Both the position numbers and the translations under genes were made by a program. The notes under the pieces are model-generated. The model ran no database searches. It had not been told where the DNA came from and was given only the letters and a program-made list of their open reading frames with translations. This document shows, in pieces, positions 36,415 to 44,874 of a stretch of 64,000 nucleotides of DNA; the first letter of the stretch is position 1; the number at the start of each line of letters is the position of its first letter. This stretch comes from Flavobacterium sp. SH_e (GTDB lineage Bacteria > Bacteroidota > Bacteroidia > Flavobacteriales > Flavobacteriaceae): NCBI RefSeq assembly GCF_025717045.1, contig NZ_JAOVZN010000007.1, positions 62,001-126,000 of the forward strand, read 5' to 3'.

Positions 36415-36444
36415 TTGTCATTCCACAACATAGTTTTACCTTTA
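36415..36444 (+). promoter_or_regulatory. Promoter of the HMG-CoA synthase gene
   Basis: TTG at 36415-36417 is followed after 19 bases by TACCTTTA at 36437-36444, one mismatch from TAnnTTTG, and about 20 bases later by the start codon at 36464. Confidence 0.55.
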
Positions 36445-36463
36445 GCGGCTCAAAAAATTAATA

Positions 36464-37825
36464 ATGAAAACAGGAATTGATGCTATTTCTTTTGATGTAG
36501 CAAACATACATTTACCCATAAAAACTTTGGCTGTTGCCAGAAATATTGAACCCGAAAAATTAGAAAAAGGACTTGGATTACTAAAAATGACTTTCCCAGA
36601 CGTTCATCAGGACGCGGTTGTTTTTGGCGCAAATGCCTTAACCAAGCTTATCATTGACAATAAAATTGACTTAAAAGAAATTAGCCGAATCTATGTTGGT
36701 ACCGAAAGTGGCATTGACAGTTCTAAACCAATCGCTTCTTATTTAATTAGCTTAATGGAACAGAAATTTGGCGAAGATTCATTGGCAGAATGTGACGTAG
36801 TTGACTTTACTTTCGCTTGTATTGGCGGAGTTGACGCGATGCAAAACTGTCTGGATTTCGTTAAATTAAATCCAACTAAAAAAGCAATTGTAGTTACTTC
36901 TGATTTTGCAAAATATGATTTGAATTCTGGCGGAGAATACACTCAAGGCGCAGGAGCTGTTGCCATGTTAATTGCTGCAAACCCAAAAATTATTGCTTTT
37001 GATGATAATTGGGCAACGAGTACAAAAGGAGTTTTCGATTTCTTTAAACCATACAGAACTATTTCTAAAGAAGAAATTACTAAAAACACCAACAACGATT
37101 CTTGGTTCGACAATTTAGAAGCTGAAATCGAAATTCACAAAGATCAACCAGTTTTTGACGGACAATATTCAAACCAATGTTATATGGATCGTACGCGCAA
37201 TGCTTACTTTTCATTCAAGAAATTAAAAAACACAACCGAAACTTTATACAACACTTGGCATAGTATCGTGATGCACTTGCCATATTCTTTCCAGGGAAGA
37301 AGAATGCTTTCTGAAATCTACGCTTTAGACAATGCTGAAAAAATCATTGCCGATGATATTGCACCTGCAGATTATCAGACCAAAATTAAAGAAGTGGCAA
37401 AATCTGAAGATTACAGAAATTTTGTAACCGAGAAATTACAACCTGCAGAATTGGCTTCTTCTATAATTGGAAACCTTTATACAGGTTCAATTTTCATGGG
37501 ATTGTTATCGACTTTAGCTCATTTTTATGATACTAATAAAGAAGTTGCAGGAACTAAATTCGGTTTCTTAGCGTACGGAAGCGGATCGAAATCAAAAGTT
37601 TTTGAAGGAACGATTCAGCCAGAATGGAAATCGGCTTTAGAAAACGTAAAACTTTTTGAAAATTTAGCCGAAAGCGTAGAAATTGATTTCAACACTTATG
37701 AAAGCCTTCATAAAAAAGAACAAAAACAAAGCGTGAGAACTCCGAAAAACGAATGGGTTTTAGATAGAATCGAGAAAGAAATTCCTGTTTTGATTGGGGC
37801 GAGATATTACAAATGGATCGGTTAA
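36464..37825 (+). CDS. mvaS: Hydroxymethylglutaryl-CoA synthase
   Basis: A 453-residue thiolase-fold enzyme. The HMG-CoA synthase features are visible: IYVGTESGIDSSKP, the catalytic Cys119 in FTFACIGGVDAMQ, and the conserved YDLNSGGEYTQGAGAVAMLI and HLPYSFQGRRM segments. It condenses acetyl-CoA with acetoacetyl-CoA to HMG-CoA, the entry to the mevalonate pathway for isoprenoids used in Flavobacteriia. It stands alone, divergent from sdhC, with an intrinsic terminator and a cluster of repeats after it. The symbol is assigned by homology of motifs. Confidence 0.92.
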   Translation: MKTGIDAISFDVANIHLPIKTLAVARNIEPEKLEKGLGLLKMTFPDVHQDAVVFGANALTKLIIDNKIDLKEISRIYVGTESGIDSSKPIASYLISLMEQKFGEDSLAECDVVDFTFACIGGVDAMQNCLDFVKLNPTKKAIVVTSDFAKYDLNSGGEYTQGAGAVAMLIAANPKIIAFDDNWATSTKGVFDFFKPYRTISKEEITKNTNNDSWFDNLEAEIEIHKDQPVFDGQYSNQCYMDRTRNAYFSFKKLKNTTETLYNTWHSIVMHLPYSFQGRRMLSEIYALDNAEKIIADDIAPADYQTKIKEVAKSEDYRNFVTEKLQPAELASSIIGNLYTGSIFMGLLSTLAHFYDTNKEVAGTKFGFLAYGSGSKSKVFEGTIQPEWKSALENVKLFENLAESVEIDFNTYESLHKKEQKQSVRTPKNEWVLDRIEKEIPVLIGARYYKWIG

Positions 37826-37840
37826 ATTCCAATTTTTGAA

Positions 37841-37885
37841 ATTCCAAATTCCAATAGAAAACCGAAGCAAATTGCTTCGGTTTTT
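37841..37885 (+). terminator. Terminator after mvaS, preceded by a TTCCAAATTCCAA repeat
   Basis: AAAACCGAAGCAA pairs with TTGCTTCGGTTTT and is followed by a T run. The preceding ATTCCAAATTCCAATA (37841-37856) is a copy of a dispersed repeat also seen at 8777-8796 and 59480-59541. Confidence 0.75.
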
Positions 37886-37904
37886 TGTTTTTATACCATA
37901 CAGT

Positions 37905-38006
37905 TTGTCATTTCGAGGAACGAGAAATCTCCACAAGTAACTCCGCAACGAAAACCCAATCTTTGTCGAGCTACATGTGGAGATTTCTCGTTCCTCGAAA
38001 TGACAA
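37905..38006. repeat. Long palindromic repeat (GTCATTTCGAGGAACGAGAAATCT type)
   Basis: Two perfect 31-base inverted arms, 37905-37935 and 37976-38006, surround a 40-base loop. The right arm plus five further bases (37979-38011) reappears base for base at 44509-44541. The unit has the look of a REP/BIME-like element: palindromic, intergenic, and repeated in the same window. No ORF is associated. Confidence 0.85.
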
Positions 38007-38070
38007 GATTGGGCAGAAAACCTTTGTCAAAGTTTAAAACTTTGTCAAAGGTCGCAACTTAGATGAATTG

Positions 38071-38189
38071 CCTCCAGCTTTAGCTGGAGGTTTAAGAATT
38101 CTAGAATATAAAAGGCTTTAGCCTAAATACTCATTTTGGCTAAAGCCATTCATCTACACAAATATTCATCCCCCAGTTAAAACTGGGGG
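38071..38189. repeat. Cluster of three short palindromes
   Basis: Three hairpins occur within 120 bases: CCTCCAGCT/AGCTGGAGG (38071-38090), GGCTTTAGCC/GGCTAAAGCC (38114-38147) and CCCCCAGTT/AACTGGGGG (38170-38189). Together with the 37905-38006 element they fill the 414-base gap after mvaS. No gene is supported in this stretch. Confidence 0.75.
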
Positions 38190-38239
38190 CTATTGAAATT
38201 ATCCAATTACCTAATTGACTAATTTTCTAATTTAAAAAA

Positions 38240-38422
38240 TCAATCCCTCTTATGCTGTTCAGTATAATTTTGATTTCCTTTAATTCGGGTATCTTCGGTA
38301 TGCATCCCGTTTGCCATTCCTAACATGAAAGCAGTTATTATAATTATGAATTTTCTTTTTATCCAATGAAGAAGCGGTCGTTTAGATTGCTCCAAACGAA
38401 ATTTTTTATTTTGTTTATACAT
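38240..38422 (-). CDS. Small membrane protein of unknown function
   Basis: A 60-residue frame: a basic N-terminus (MYKQNKKFRLEQSKRPLLHWIKRK) leads into a single hydrophobic helix (FIIIITAFMLGMANGMH) and a hydrophilic tail. That topology and position, in line with two further minus-strand genes, make it a plausible gene, but no homolog is recognised and it may be spurious. Confidence 0.45.
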   Translation of the reverse strand: MYKQNKKFRLEQSKRPLLHWIKRKFIIIITAFMLGMANGMHTEDTRIKGNQNYTEQHKRD

Positions 38423-38480
38423 TTTGAAAATGATAAATGATTAGACATTATTGATCATCTATGCTCAGAAATAAGTTTTC

Positions 38481-38852
38481 TTAAGCGCTGTATAAACTTT
38501 TACGGAAATGATTTGAAATGATTATTTCATTTATAAAAACCGACTGATTTATAAATGAAGTTAGATTTTGATGAAGCTGATTTTGCAGTTTAAAAAGCTT
38601 TTTAATTTGAAAAGTAAAAACATTTTCGGTTTTAAGGAAATTCAAAACAATCGAAAACTTTATTTGATTCCAGGAAACAACTTGTCCAAATTTATATAAA
38701 CGAGAACTTTTGAGATCTGATTCTCTTCTCAAAATTACAAATGAAGATTGGTAATATTCTGCCGATTTAGATTGAGAATATAAAGTACCATCGCCCGCAA
38801 TCACGACCAAAGTCAGAAAGAGTGCAATTAGGTATTTTATATGTTTTTTCAA
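38481..38852 (-). CDS. Small exported protein of unknown function
   Basis: A 123-residue frame with a signal-like N-terminus (MKKHIKYLIALFLTLVVIAGDGTLYSQS) and a hydrophobic, weakly structured remainder. It starts 10 bases beyond the stop of the TPR protein gene upstream, on the same strand, so the two may be co-transcribed. No domain is recognised. Confidence 0.55.
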   Translation of the reverse strand: MKKHIKYLIALFLTLVVIAGDGTLYSQSKSAEYYQSSFVILRRESDLKSSRLYKFGQVVSWNQIKFSIVLNFLKTENVFTFQIKKLFKLQNQLHQNLTSFINQSVFINEIIISNHFRKSLYSA

Positions 38853-38862
38853 TCTCTTTAAT

Positions 38863-39708
38863 TTATTGTTTCAATTGTATCTTCATTTGTTCTACCAAAG
38901 ACATAAATCTTTGATTGTTCATAATGTGAGAATTGGCTTCAGCAAACCAATTATTGAAATTCTTAATATCTTTTTTAATGTAATAAGCCTGCAAAATATT
39001 GAATGCATTTTCAGCATTATAGGTTTTATCTGAAACTTCTTTAAAAACTTTACGACATATATCCTCTGCTTCTTTCAGATTGCCATTTTTTGTTTCTGCA
39101 TAAATTAATTCCTTATTCGTATAAGCATCTAAAGGTTCTTTTTTTAATGCAATTTTCAAAACATCAACTGCCTTTTGATATTGTTTAAGACAATTATAAG
39201 AATAAGCCAATTCTACACAAAGGCCTTTATATTCTGGATCTATTTTCTGAGCTTTTTCAAGATATTCAAGCGCTTTTTCACATTCATTCCAACCATTGTA
39301 CATAAAACCCCATTTATAAAGCCTACCAATCGAACCTTCATCGGTTTTATAATTTTTAAGCCAATCTGGTTCTTTTGGGATAATCAATTCTGAATATTTT
39401 GATTCCGGAATAAAAGCCACTAAATTATTATTGGGTTGCAAACGATATTTTACTTGCCCTTCTGTCTCTCTTCTTTTTGGAATAAATTTGCCACTTGGAT
39501 CAATTGTAAATGTTCCTTCCCAATCAAAAGTCAATCCTGCTTGCGAATCGATATATATAAATCCGTATGGATGAGAACCAGTACTATCTGCTGAAAATGC
39601 AACCCATTTATCTTCGCTTTGAATATTTTTTTTATCAAATTGAATTTTGTCTTGCGCAAAAATCTGAGACACATAAGCTAAAAACAGTAAAGCAAAAGTC
39701 TTTTTCAT
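38863..39708 (-). CDS. Exported TPR-containing protein
   Basis: A 281-residue protein with signal peptide MKKTFALLFLAYVSQIFAQ. The N-terminal half is beta-rich (KIQFDKKNIQSEDKWVAFSADSTG); the C-terminal half is made of tetratricopeptide repeats, e.g. EKALEYLEKAQKIDPEYKG, QKAVDVLKIALKKEP and LKEAEDICRKVFKE. Such repeats mediate protein contacts. The partner is unknown. Confidence 0.85.
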   Translation of the reverse strand: MKKTFALLFLAYVSQIFAQDKIQFDKKNIQSEDKWVAFSADSTGSHPYGFIYIDSQAGLTFDWEGTFTIDPSGKFIPKRRETEGQVKYRLQPNNNLVAFIPESKYSELIIPKEPDWLKNYKTDEGSIGRLYKWGFMYNGWNECEKALEYLEKAQKIDPEYKGLCVELAYSYNCLKQYQKAVDVLKIALKKEPLDAYTNKELIYAETKNGNLKEAEDICRKVFKEVSDKTYNAENAFNILQAYYIKKDIKNFNNWFAEANSHIMNNQRFMSLVEQMKIQLKQ

Positions 39709-39763
39709 ATTTAAATTTGATTGCTTAGAATTATAAAATCAATTCAAATATATAGATTCCATT

Positions 39764-40315
39764 TTACTTTTTTTTTATATCATTCTTATAAACCAACAAC
39801 CCCAATCCTAAAACAAAAACCAGACAGCTCAAAACCATCAAAATTCCGTTTTTCAAAGCAAAAAAGGAAACTCCCACAGCAACCGCACCAATTATTACCA
39901 TTAAAGATTTTACAGTTTCAGTTTTTATAAAAGTGAATGCATGAACTGCTAAACCCAGAAAAAGCAAAGACGGACCAACAGCCACAAACGGATAAAAAAG
40001 CAATGGCGAATTGCTGATATGCTGACTTAATTCAGCCTTTTCGATTTCGTTATTTCCATAACTTGACATTATAAAATCGATTGTACAAAGTCCGATATGC
40101 GCAACGACGCCTAAAGTTGTCAAAACAGAACCCACTTTATTAATTCTTGTTTTAGGAAATGCATCATTAAAAGACAATAAAAAGCATGCGCCGATTAAAT
40201 TAAACCAATGGGCAAAATCTACAGATTCGCTTAAACTTAGCAAAAGTTTAGAAAAGAATAAATAACTAATTAGAAAAAACACTAATCCGATAAGGCAACG
40301 TTGTTTTGCATTCAT
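39764..40315 (-). CDS. Integral membrane protein of unknown function
   Basis: A 183-residue protein with about six hydrophobic segments (e.g. CLIGLVFFLISYLFFSKLLL, VLTTLGVVAHIGLCTIDFIM, FLGLAVHAFTFI and MVLSCLVFVLGLGLLVY) and a lysine-rich C-terminus. No conserved signature is recognised. It is in the same direction as the GNAT gene upstream, 21 bases away. Confidence 0.8.
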   Translation of the reverse strand: MNAKQRCLIGLVFFLISYLFFSKLLLSLSESVDFAHWFNLIGACFLLSFNDAFPKTRINKVGSVLTTLGVVAHIGLCTIDFIMSSYGNNEIEKAELSQHISNSPLLFYPFVAVGPSLLFLGLAVHAFTFIKTETVKSLMVIIGAVAVGVSFFALKNGILMVLSCLVFVLGLGLLVYKNDIKKK

Positions 40316-40335
40316 AGTTTTAATTCAGTTAAAAT

Positions 40336-40785
40336 TTAAAGTTTCATTTCCATAATTGGCATGAAACGGTTTTTTATTGACAATTCGAATTCTCCAACTT
40401 TTGCAAATCCCATTTTTAAATAAAATTCCACAGCATTGGGTTCTGAATCTAGCGTTATTTTTTCGATTCCAATTTCTTTCATTCGGTTTAAGAAATCCAG
40501 AAGCAAATATTTCCCAAATCCTTTTCCGATATATTCAGGCAGGACAAATAAATTATCAAGTTCTACAGCCTTGTCATTTTCAAAAATAAAAGAATAATAC
40601 CCCATAATTAAATCATTATCAACCAATTTAAAAACGCTATGCTCTCTTATATAATCCTTAGAAATAGTTAAATTTTTATCCCATTTCTGAATTTGCTCAT
40701 CAGAATATCCCCAATAAGCTTTTGACTTTTTGGTTATTGAAGTTAGAATTTCGTTGTCGATTATGTTGGCTTTTTGAATTATCAT
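40336..40785 (-). CDS. GNAT family N-acetyltransferase
   Basis: A 149-residue GNAT: VDNDLIMGYYSFIFEND, the acetyl-CoA loop LDNLFVLPEYIGKGFGKYLL and the C-terminal ITLDSEPNAVEFYLKMGF are typical. The family transfers an acetyl group from acetyl-CoA to an amine. A start at 40812 would add nine residues; the start at 40785 (MIIQKANIID) fits the family better. A repeat element lies directly upstream. Confidence 0.88.
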   Translation of the reverse strand: MIIQKANIIDNEILTSITKKSKAYWGYSDEQIQKWDKNLTISKDYIREHSVFKLVDNDLIMGYYSFIFENDKAVELDNLFVLPEYIGKGFGKYLLLDFLNRMKEIGIEKITLDSEPNAVEFYLKMGFAKVGEFELSIKNRFMPIMEMKL

Positions 40786-40820
40786 TAGTTTGAAAAACAA
40801 GTTTTTAAGCATCTTTAAAA

Positions 40821-40945
40821 TTTAACCGCAAAGTCCGCAAAGAATTTTCAATCTTAAGTTTCATTGAATAATCGCAAAGTTCGCAAAGCTTTGAACACAA
40901 AACTTTGCGAACTTTGCGTAAACCTTGGCGAGCTTTGCGGTTAAA
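40821..40945. repeat. Nested palindromic repeat with CTTTGCG/CGCAAAG arms
   Basis: Outer arms TTTAACCGCAAAG (40821-40833) and CTTTGCGGTTAAA (40933-40945) are exact complements; inside them CGCAAAGTTCGCAAAG (40873-40888) and CTTTGCGAACTTTGCG (40903-40918) are also exact complements. A related run, with TAAACCTTAGCG and CTTTGCG units, is found at 44711-44790. It lies between two GNAT genes and contains no ORF. Confidence 0.8.
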
Positions 40946-40953
40946 AAACATCT

Positions 40954-41391
40954 CTATTTATAAATCGTAAACTTATTATGACTCAAAGTAAAACCTAGAT
41001 TTTCATAAATCGCCACGTTTTCTACTCGTTTCTTATTTGTCGTAACTTCTATACTTTTCAAACTATTTTTCTCGGCAAAATCTAAAATCTCATTTATTAA
41101 TAATCTTCCAATACCTTGTCCACGGTATTTTTGATGAATAAAAAACTCCTGAATTTCGCCAACCAATCCGCAATGATGTAGCAAATTTTGGGTATGAAAA
41201 CTAATAAACCCTAAACCTTCATTTTCGTTTTCGGCAATTAGATAAAGATTTTCTGGGTTTGAAATGTTTTCATTAAATATCATTTTGAAAACTTCAAAAT
41301 CTAAAACCTCGTTTTCGAGTTCGCAAATTGCTTTGTAAACGAAGTCTAAGTCGTGATTTTCTACTTTTCTGATGTTTACTTTTAGATTCAT
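40954..41391 (-). CDS. GNAT family N-acetyltransferase
   Basis: A 145-residue acetyltransferase with the acetyl-CoA motif EIQEFFIHQKYRGQGIGRLLINEIL and ATP-free GNAT ending VENVAIYENLGFTLSH. It is distinct in sequence from the neighbouring GNAT. It lies 4 bases downstream of the NTF2-like gene, suggesting an operon. Substrate unknown. Confidence 0.9.
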   Translation of the reverse strand: MNLKVNIRKVENHDLDFVYKAICELENEVLDFEVFKMIFNENISNPENLYLIAENENEGLGFISFHTQNLLHHCGLVGEIQEFFIHQKYRGQGIGRLLINEILDFAEKNSLKSIEVTTNKKRVENVAIYENLGFTLSHNKFTIYK

Positions 41392-41395
41392 AACT

Positions 41396-41773
41396 TTAAC
41401 TCATATCCGTCAGCTTTACAATCTTATCGTCCGAGAATTGAAAAATCGATTTTCCTTTCATACTTAATTCTTGACCAGCTTTTAATCCGTTTGGAAAATC
41501 TACTGCTAGAACAGCATAATAATCAATGTCAATTATTGCTGTAATTTCATCTTGTATGAATGATGTAATAGTTTGTTTTCGTGCTGAGAAATATTCTTTT
41601 CCTTTTTCGGCTTGGGCCGAAAATTCTTTTATTCCATTCAAAGTCAGGTTGATTTCGCCATTTTGAATGTTTTCAAAAATAACCAATTCGTCAAAATCAG
41701 CAATCATTTTATCAATATCAAATTGATTATATCCTTCGATATAATTTTGGATTATTTTTTCTTTCTCAATCAT
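41396..41773 (-). CDS. NTF2/SnoaL-like small protein
   Basis: A 125-residue protein with the NTF2-like layout: N-terminal helices (IIQNYIEGYNQFDIDKMIADF), then beta-strands (VIFENIQNGEINLTLNGIKEF and IFQFSDDKIVKLTDMS). The family forms conical folds for ligands or as small enzymes; function here is not predictable. It is next to the 450-residue protein gene (11 bases). Confidence 0.8.
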   Translation of the reverse strand: MIEKEKIIQNYIEGYNQFDIDKMIADFDELVIFENIQNGEINLTLNGIKEFSAQAEKGKEYFSARKQTITSFIQDEITAIIDIDYYAVLAVDFPNGLKAGQELSMKGKSIFQFSDDKIVKLTDMS

Positions 41774-41784
41774 AATATATTGTT

Positions 41785-43137
41785 TTACAAATATTCATTC
41801 AATTTAAGTCGTTCAAATTTCTGTTTATACTTTTGAACATAATTATTCCATTTTTCTTTAAAGGCTTCATTATTATAAACTAAAGCTGCATAATCTACCG
41901 TTTCCTTACTAAAATGATTTCCAAAAATATTCTCTAAATATTCAATTCCTGAATCGATTACTTTTTTTAGAACTTGTAATTTATCAATTCCACTTGCTTT
42001 GCAGGCTTTATCAAGCCACAATCCTTTCCCTATTTTCACATATTCTACAAGAAGACTTTCTGTAATAAATACAGGCGGAACATCGTTGATGTCTGGTTCA
42101 TGTTTTCCATTTTTAAAAACCAATAAAATCAGTTCTTCAGAATAATATCCTTCTGGAATTAATCTCAGCGTTGTACCGCTTTCAGCCGCTTTAAAAGAAA
42201 GATCTTTTGTAATAAACTCATCAGGAATTACCTGAATTGCAAAACCATCTTTTTCAACCAGTTTTTCACAAAGTTCTGGCGTAATAAATTCTTCGTTTAC
42301 ATAGGGCAAAGCATGAAATGTATTTTCTAATGCCATTTCGCACAATTCTTTGGTTTTATACTGAGGCGGAACCAGTTTTAGATCTCTATAATTTTCTTTT
42401 ACCCTTAATTCCCAATAAGCAAAGGTTTTTGGAGCTGGATTGCTTTGCTTTAAAACATATTCACCTCTTGCCAAATCCCGTTCTAATTCTTCAAAAGTTT
42501 CGATTAATGGATTATCTAATAACTTCCTGAGTTCGTTAGAAATAATTTCTTCATCTGTTTCATCGTCATATTCGCATTCATTTTTAGGATCAATTTCATC
42601 TCTATCATTATAATAAAACAGCTCATTTTTTCTTTCGGCAAATGTCGTATTGTGATCTGTTACAATAAAAACCGGAGCTTCAATTAAACCTGTACAATTA
42701 AAATTACCATGATTATAATAGGTCATTACAACTTCTTTAGCAGTGACATTTCCGTTTATTTCTACATACGAACCGCCTAAAAGCAAACTTTTGCAGAAAA
42801 CATTTCCGTTTATAAAAACATACGGCCCATAATCTCCTTCAGCATTAATAATAGAACCGCTAATGAAAGCATTTCCGTCAATTAAAATTCCTTCAATCCT
42901 AAATTCATCAATGGTTTTAAAAGGAAGATTAAAAATATTGAGATACCATTTCTTTATTTTGTCCTCATAAATATCCAAATGAAAATTGGAATCAAAAAGC
43001 ACATCTTTATCTGCTACAAGAAAAAAATCTTCATCGTCCCATTCATCAAAATAATCAAATCCTTCTCGATCAAGTAAAAAAGGATATTTAGATTTTACTT
43101 CTTTTATAGTAACTAATTTAAAAGCTGAATTGTGCAT
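41785..43137 (-). CDS. Polymer-forming (bactofilin-like) N-terminal repeat protein with DUF4116-like C-terminus
   Basis: A 450-residue protein. About residues 80-165 contain short beta-helix-type turns (IEGILIDGNAFISGSI, YVFINGNVFCKSLLLGGSYVEINGNV) as in polymer-forming or right-handed-helix proteins. About residues 230-400 contain repeats of DUF4116 style (ENYRDLKLVPPQYKTKELCEMAL, AIQVIPDEFITKDLSFKAA, TLRLIPEGYYSEELILLVF, DVPPVFITESLLVEYV). No signal peptide or catalytic motif is seen. Such proteins occur as isolated, hypothetical genes; the combination of the two parts is unusual. Confidence 0.75.
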   Translation of the reverse strand: MHNSAFKLVTIKEVKSKYPFLLDREGFDYFDEWDDEDFFLVADKDVLFDSNFHLDIYEDKIKKWYLNIFNLPFKTIDEFRIEGILIDGNAFISGSIINAEGDYGPYVFINGNVFCKSLLLGGSYVEINGNVTAKEVVMTYYNHGNFNCTGLIEAPVFIVTDHNTTFAERKNELFYYNDRDEIDPKNECEYDDETDEEIISNELRKLLDNPLIETFEELERDLARGEYVLKQSNPAPKTFAYWELRVKENYRDLKLVPPQYKTKELCEMALENTFHALPYVNEEFITPELCEKLVEKDGFAIQVIPDEFITKDLSFKAAESGTTLRLIPEGYYSEELILLVFKNGKHEPDINDVPPVFITESLLVEYVKIGKGLWLDKACKASGIDKLQVLKKVIDSGIEYLENIFGNHFSKETVDYAALVYNNEAFKEKWNNYVQKYKQKFERLKLNEYL

Positions 43138-43311
43138 TTTTTATTCTTATTAAACCAAATTTGTCTGGCATTTATTTTATATCAAGATTACACAATTCTA
43201 AATTCAAAACCAATTCGATAGTCAGAAAAATTGTATTTTTACTCCACAAAAAAGAACTTGCAACTGCAAACTTGTTTTCTGCATAAACCAAAAAGGTAAA
43301 AGAATTTTAAA

Positions 43312-43319
43312 TATCTTTG
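43312..43319 (+). promoter_or_regulatory. -7 promoter element of the XRE regulator gene
   Basis: TATCTTTG fits TAnnTTTG exactly and ends only four bases before the ATG at 43324. If the transcription start is at the usual spacing, the messenger would be leaderless or nearly so. Confidence 0.5.
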
Positions 43320-43323
43320 AATC

Positions 43324-43731
43324 ATGAGCACAGCAATAAAACCAAAACATATCGGTAGAAACATTAGCCGAATTAGAGAACTGAGAGATATGAAGCAGGA
43401 AGCGCTTGCGATTGCGCTTGGTGTTAGCCAACAGACCATCTCTATTATTGAAGGAACTGAAAACGTTGATGAAGAAAAACTAAAGAAAATTGCTGAAGTT
43501 TTAGGTGTTCCAGCTGATGTAATCAGAAACTTTTCTGAAGAAGCTGTTTTTAATATTATGGGGAATAGTTATGACAATGGGTCTTCATCAATAAATCATA
43601 ATAATTGTACATTTAATCCACTTGACAAACTTTTGGAAGTTATTGAAAAGAATGAAAGACTTTACGAAAGGTTGGTAGAAGCTGAAAAAGAGAAAGTTGC
43701 TCTTTTGGAGAAGTTACTTGATAAGAAATAG
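43324..43731 (+). CDS. XRE family DNA-binding protein
   Basis: A 135-residue protein with an XRE helix-turn-helix (about residues 12-65, ISRIRELRDMKQEALAIALGVSQQTISIIE) followed by a linker and a C-terminal coiled coil (DKLLEVIEKNERLYERL...EKVALLEKLLDKK). The linker contains Asn-rich NGSSSINHNNC. It is most likely a small repressor. It is not beside any phage gene. A terminator follows. Confidence 0.92.
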   Translation: MSTAIKPKHIGRNISRIRELRDMKQEALAIALGVSQQTISIIEGTENVDEEKLKKIAEVLGVPADVIRNFSEEAVFNIMGNSYDNGSSSINHNNCTFNPLDKLLEVIEKNERLYERLVEAEKEKVALLEKLLDKK

Positions 43732-43750
43732 AAATTTATTTTTATAAAAG

Positions 43751-43788
43751 AAAAACCGAAGTTTTGAAATTTCAAACCTTCGGTTTTT
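43751..43788. terminator. Terminator between the XRE gene and the convergent exported-protein gene
   Basis: AAAAACCGAAG and CTTCGGTTTTT form the outer stem, with TTTGAAA/TTTCAAA continuing inside. Runs of A and T on both sides fit bidirectional use. Confidence 0.8.
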
Positions 43789-43846
43789 TTATCAATTTAA
43801 CTCATAAAGCATATCCTAAATATTTATATTATGGAGTCTGTTTTTT

Positions 43847-44398
43847 TTAAAGTTCATTCAACCAAACAATCCATTTTTCTTGAAGAATATGCAAATCTTT
43901 CGGAGTCGATTTCATCGAAACTGAACCAAAATTTTCTCCCGTCACAGCTGTTAGCAATCTGTTTGCTCTTCCAGCAATTGTGAATAAATCATCATTTACT
44001 ATCAATCCATGTCCATAGTCTTTTAAATCTCCACTTTCTATTCTTTCAAATATCATCAAATCAGCACTGTTCATAAGACCAACTTCTTTTTTGTTTGTTA
44101 TTCGATTTATTAATTGTGGAATTATCTTTTCGTAATTAAAAGCTATCCAATATTCAGCATCAAACAAATACCCATATTCCTGATTATTATCGATTTTATC
44201 TAAAATAAATTCCATTGAATAATTTTTGATCTTTTCTTTATTGCTTTCATCAAGCCAATTGAATTGATTTTTTTGTTCATCTATTGCATTTTGAAACTTC
44301 TGAGAAATCTTTGGATCTTTTGGAAATTTCAAGTTTAAAGCATTAGTCTGCGCGAATGAAATATTGGAGATAAATATTAAAATAAGGAGATTTTTCAT
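43847..44398 (-). CDS. Exported protein of unknown function
   Basis: A 183-residue protein with signal peptide MKNLLILIFISNISFAQ. The body (FPKDPKISQKFQNAIDEQKNQFN, YGYLFDAEYWIAFNYEKIIPQL) is helical without a recognisable motif. It ends with LHILQEKWIVWLNEL. It stands alone next to the repeat mosaic. Confidence 0.7.
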   Translation of the reverse strand: MKNLLILIFISNISFAQTNALNLKFPKDPKISQKFQNAIDEQKNQFNWLDESNKEKIKNYSMEFILDKIDNNQEYGYLFDAEYWIAFNYEKIIPQLINRITNKKEVGLMNSADLMIFERIESGDLKDYGHGLIVNDDLFTIAGRANRLLTAVTGENFGSVSMKSTPKDLHILQEKWIVWLNEL

Positions 44399-44508
44399 TC
44401 CGTTGTTAGGTTTACAATATTATTAGCCAATTTACAAAATCATTTAAAAGATAATTAAATGCAAATCTGCATGAAACAAAAATCGTCAATCTTTTTAGAG
44501 TTACTTTC

Positions 44509-44830
44509 GGAGATTTCTCGTTCCTCGAAATGACAAGATTGAGGTTACTCGTAAATTTGAAAAGAAAAAATTTGCCAATCTTTGTGGAGTTTCGAGTGTG
44601 ATCTCTCCTTCGTCGAGATGACAAGATTGGGTAAATAATTTGTGTTGATCCTTCGACTTCGCTCAGGAAGAAAAAACAAACTTATACTAGTATTCTTTGC
44701 AACAAAAAAACTTTGCGACTTCGCGTCTTTGCGAGCAAAAATCTCCTGCGTACTTTGCGTAAACCTTAGCGTTCTTTGCGTTAAAAAAACTTCGTGCCTT
44801 AGCGCCTTCGTGGCAAAAACAACAAATAAG
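44509..44830. repeat. Mosaic of dispersed intergenic repeats (REP-like)
   Basis: The 512-base spacer between 44399 and 44910 carries at least three repeat families. 44509-44541 is a 33-base exact copy of 37979-38011. 44579-44636 carries the related CAATCTTTGTGGAG and GAGATGACAAGATTG units. 44651-44667 repeats the arm seen at 587-603 (one mismatch). 44711-44790 carries CTTTGCG/AAACCTTAGCG units like those at 40873-40945. Long frames across the region merely translate these repeats. There is no supported gene. Confidence 0.75.
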
Positions 44831-44874
44831 AAAACTTTAATAAATCTGCTATACGCCACTAATTCAAAAATTAG

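Noticed and set aside
40821-40945. Possible CRISPR-like array in the CGCAAAG repeats
   Set aside because: Units are nested palindromes with no regular spacers and no cas gene nearby.
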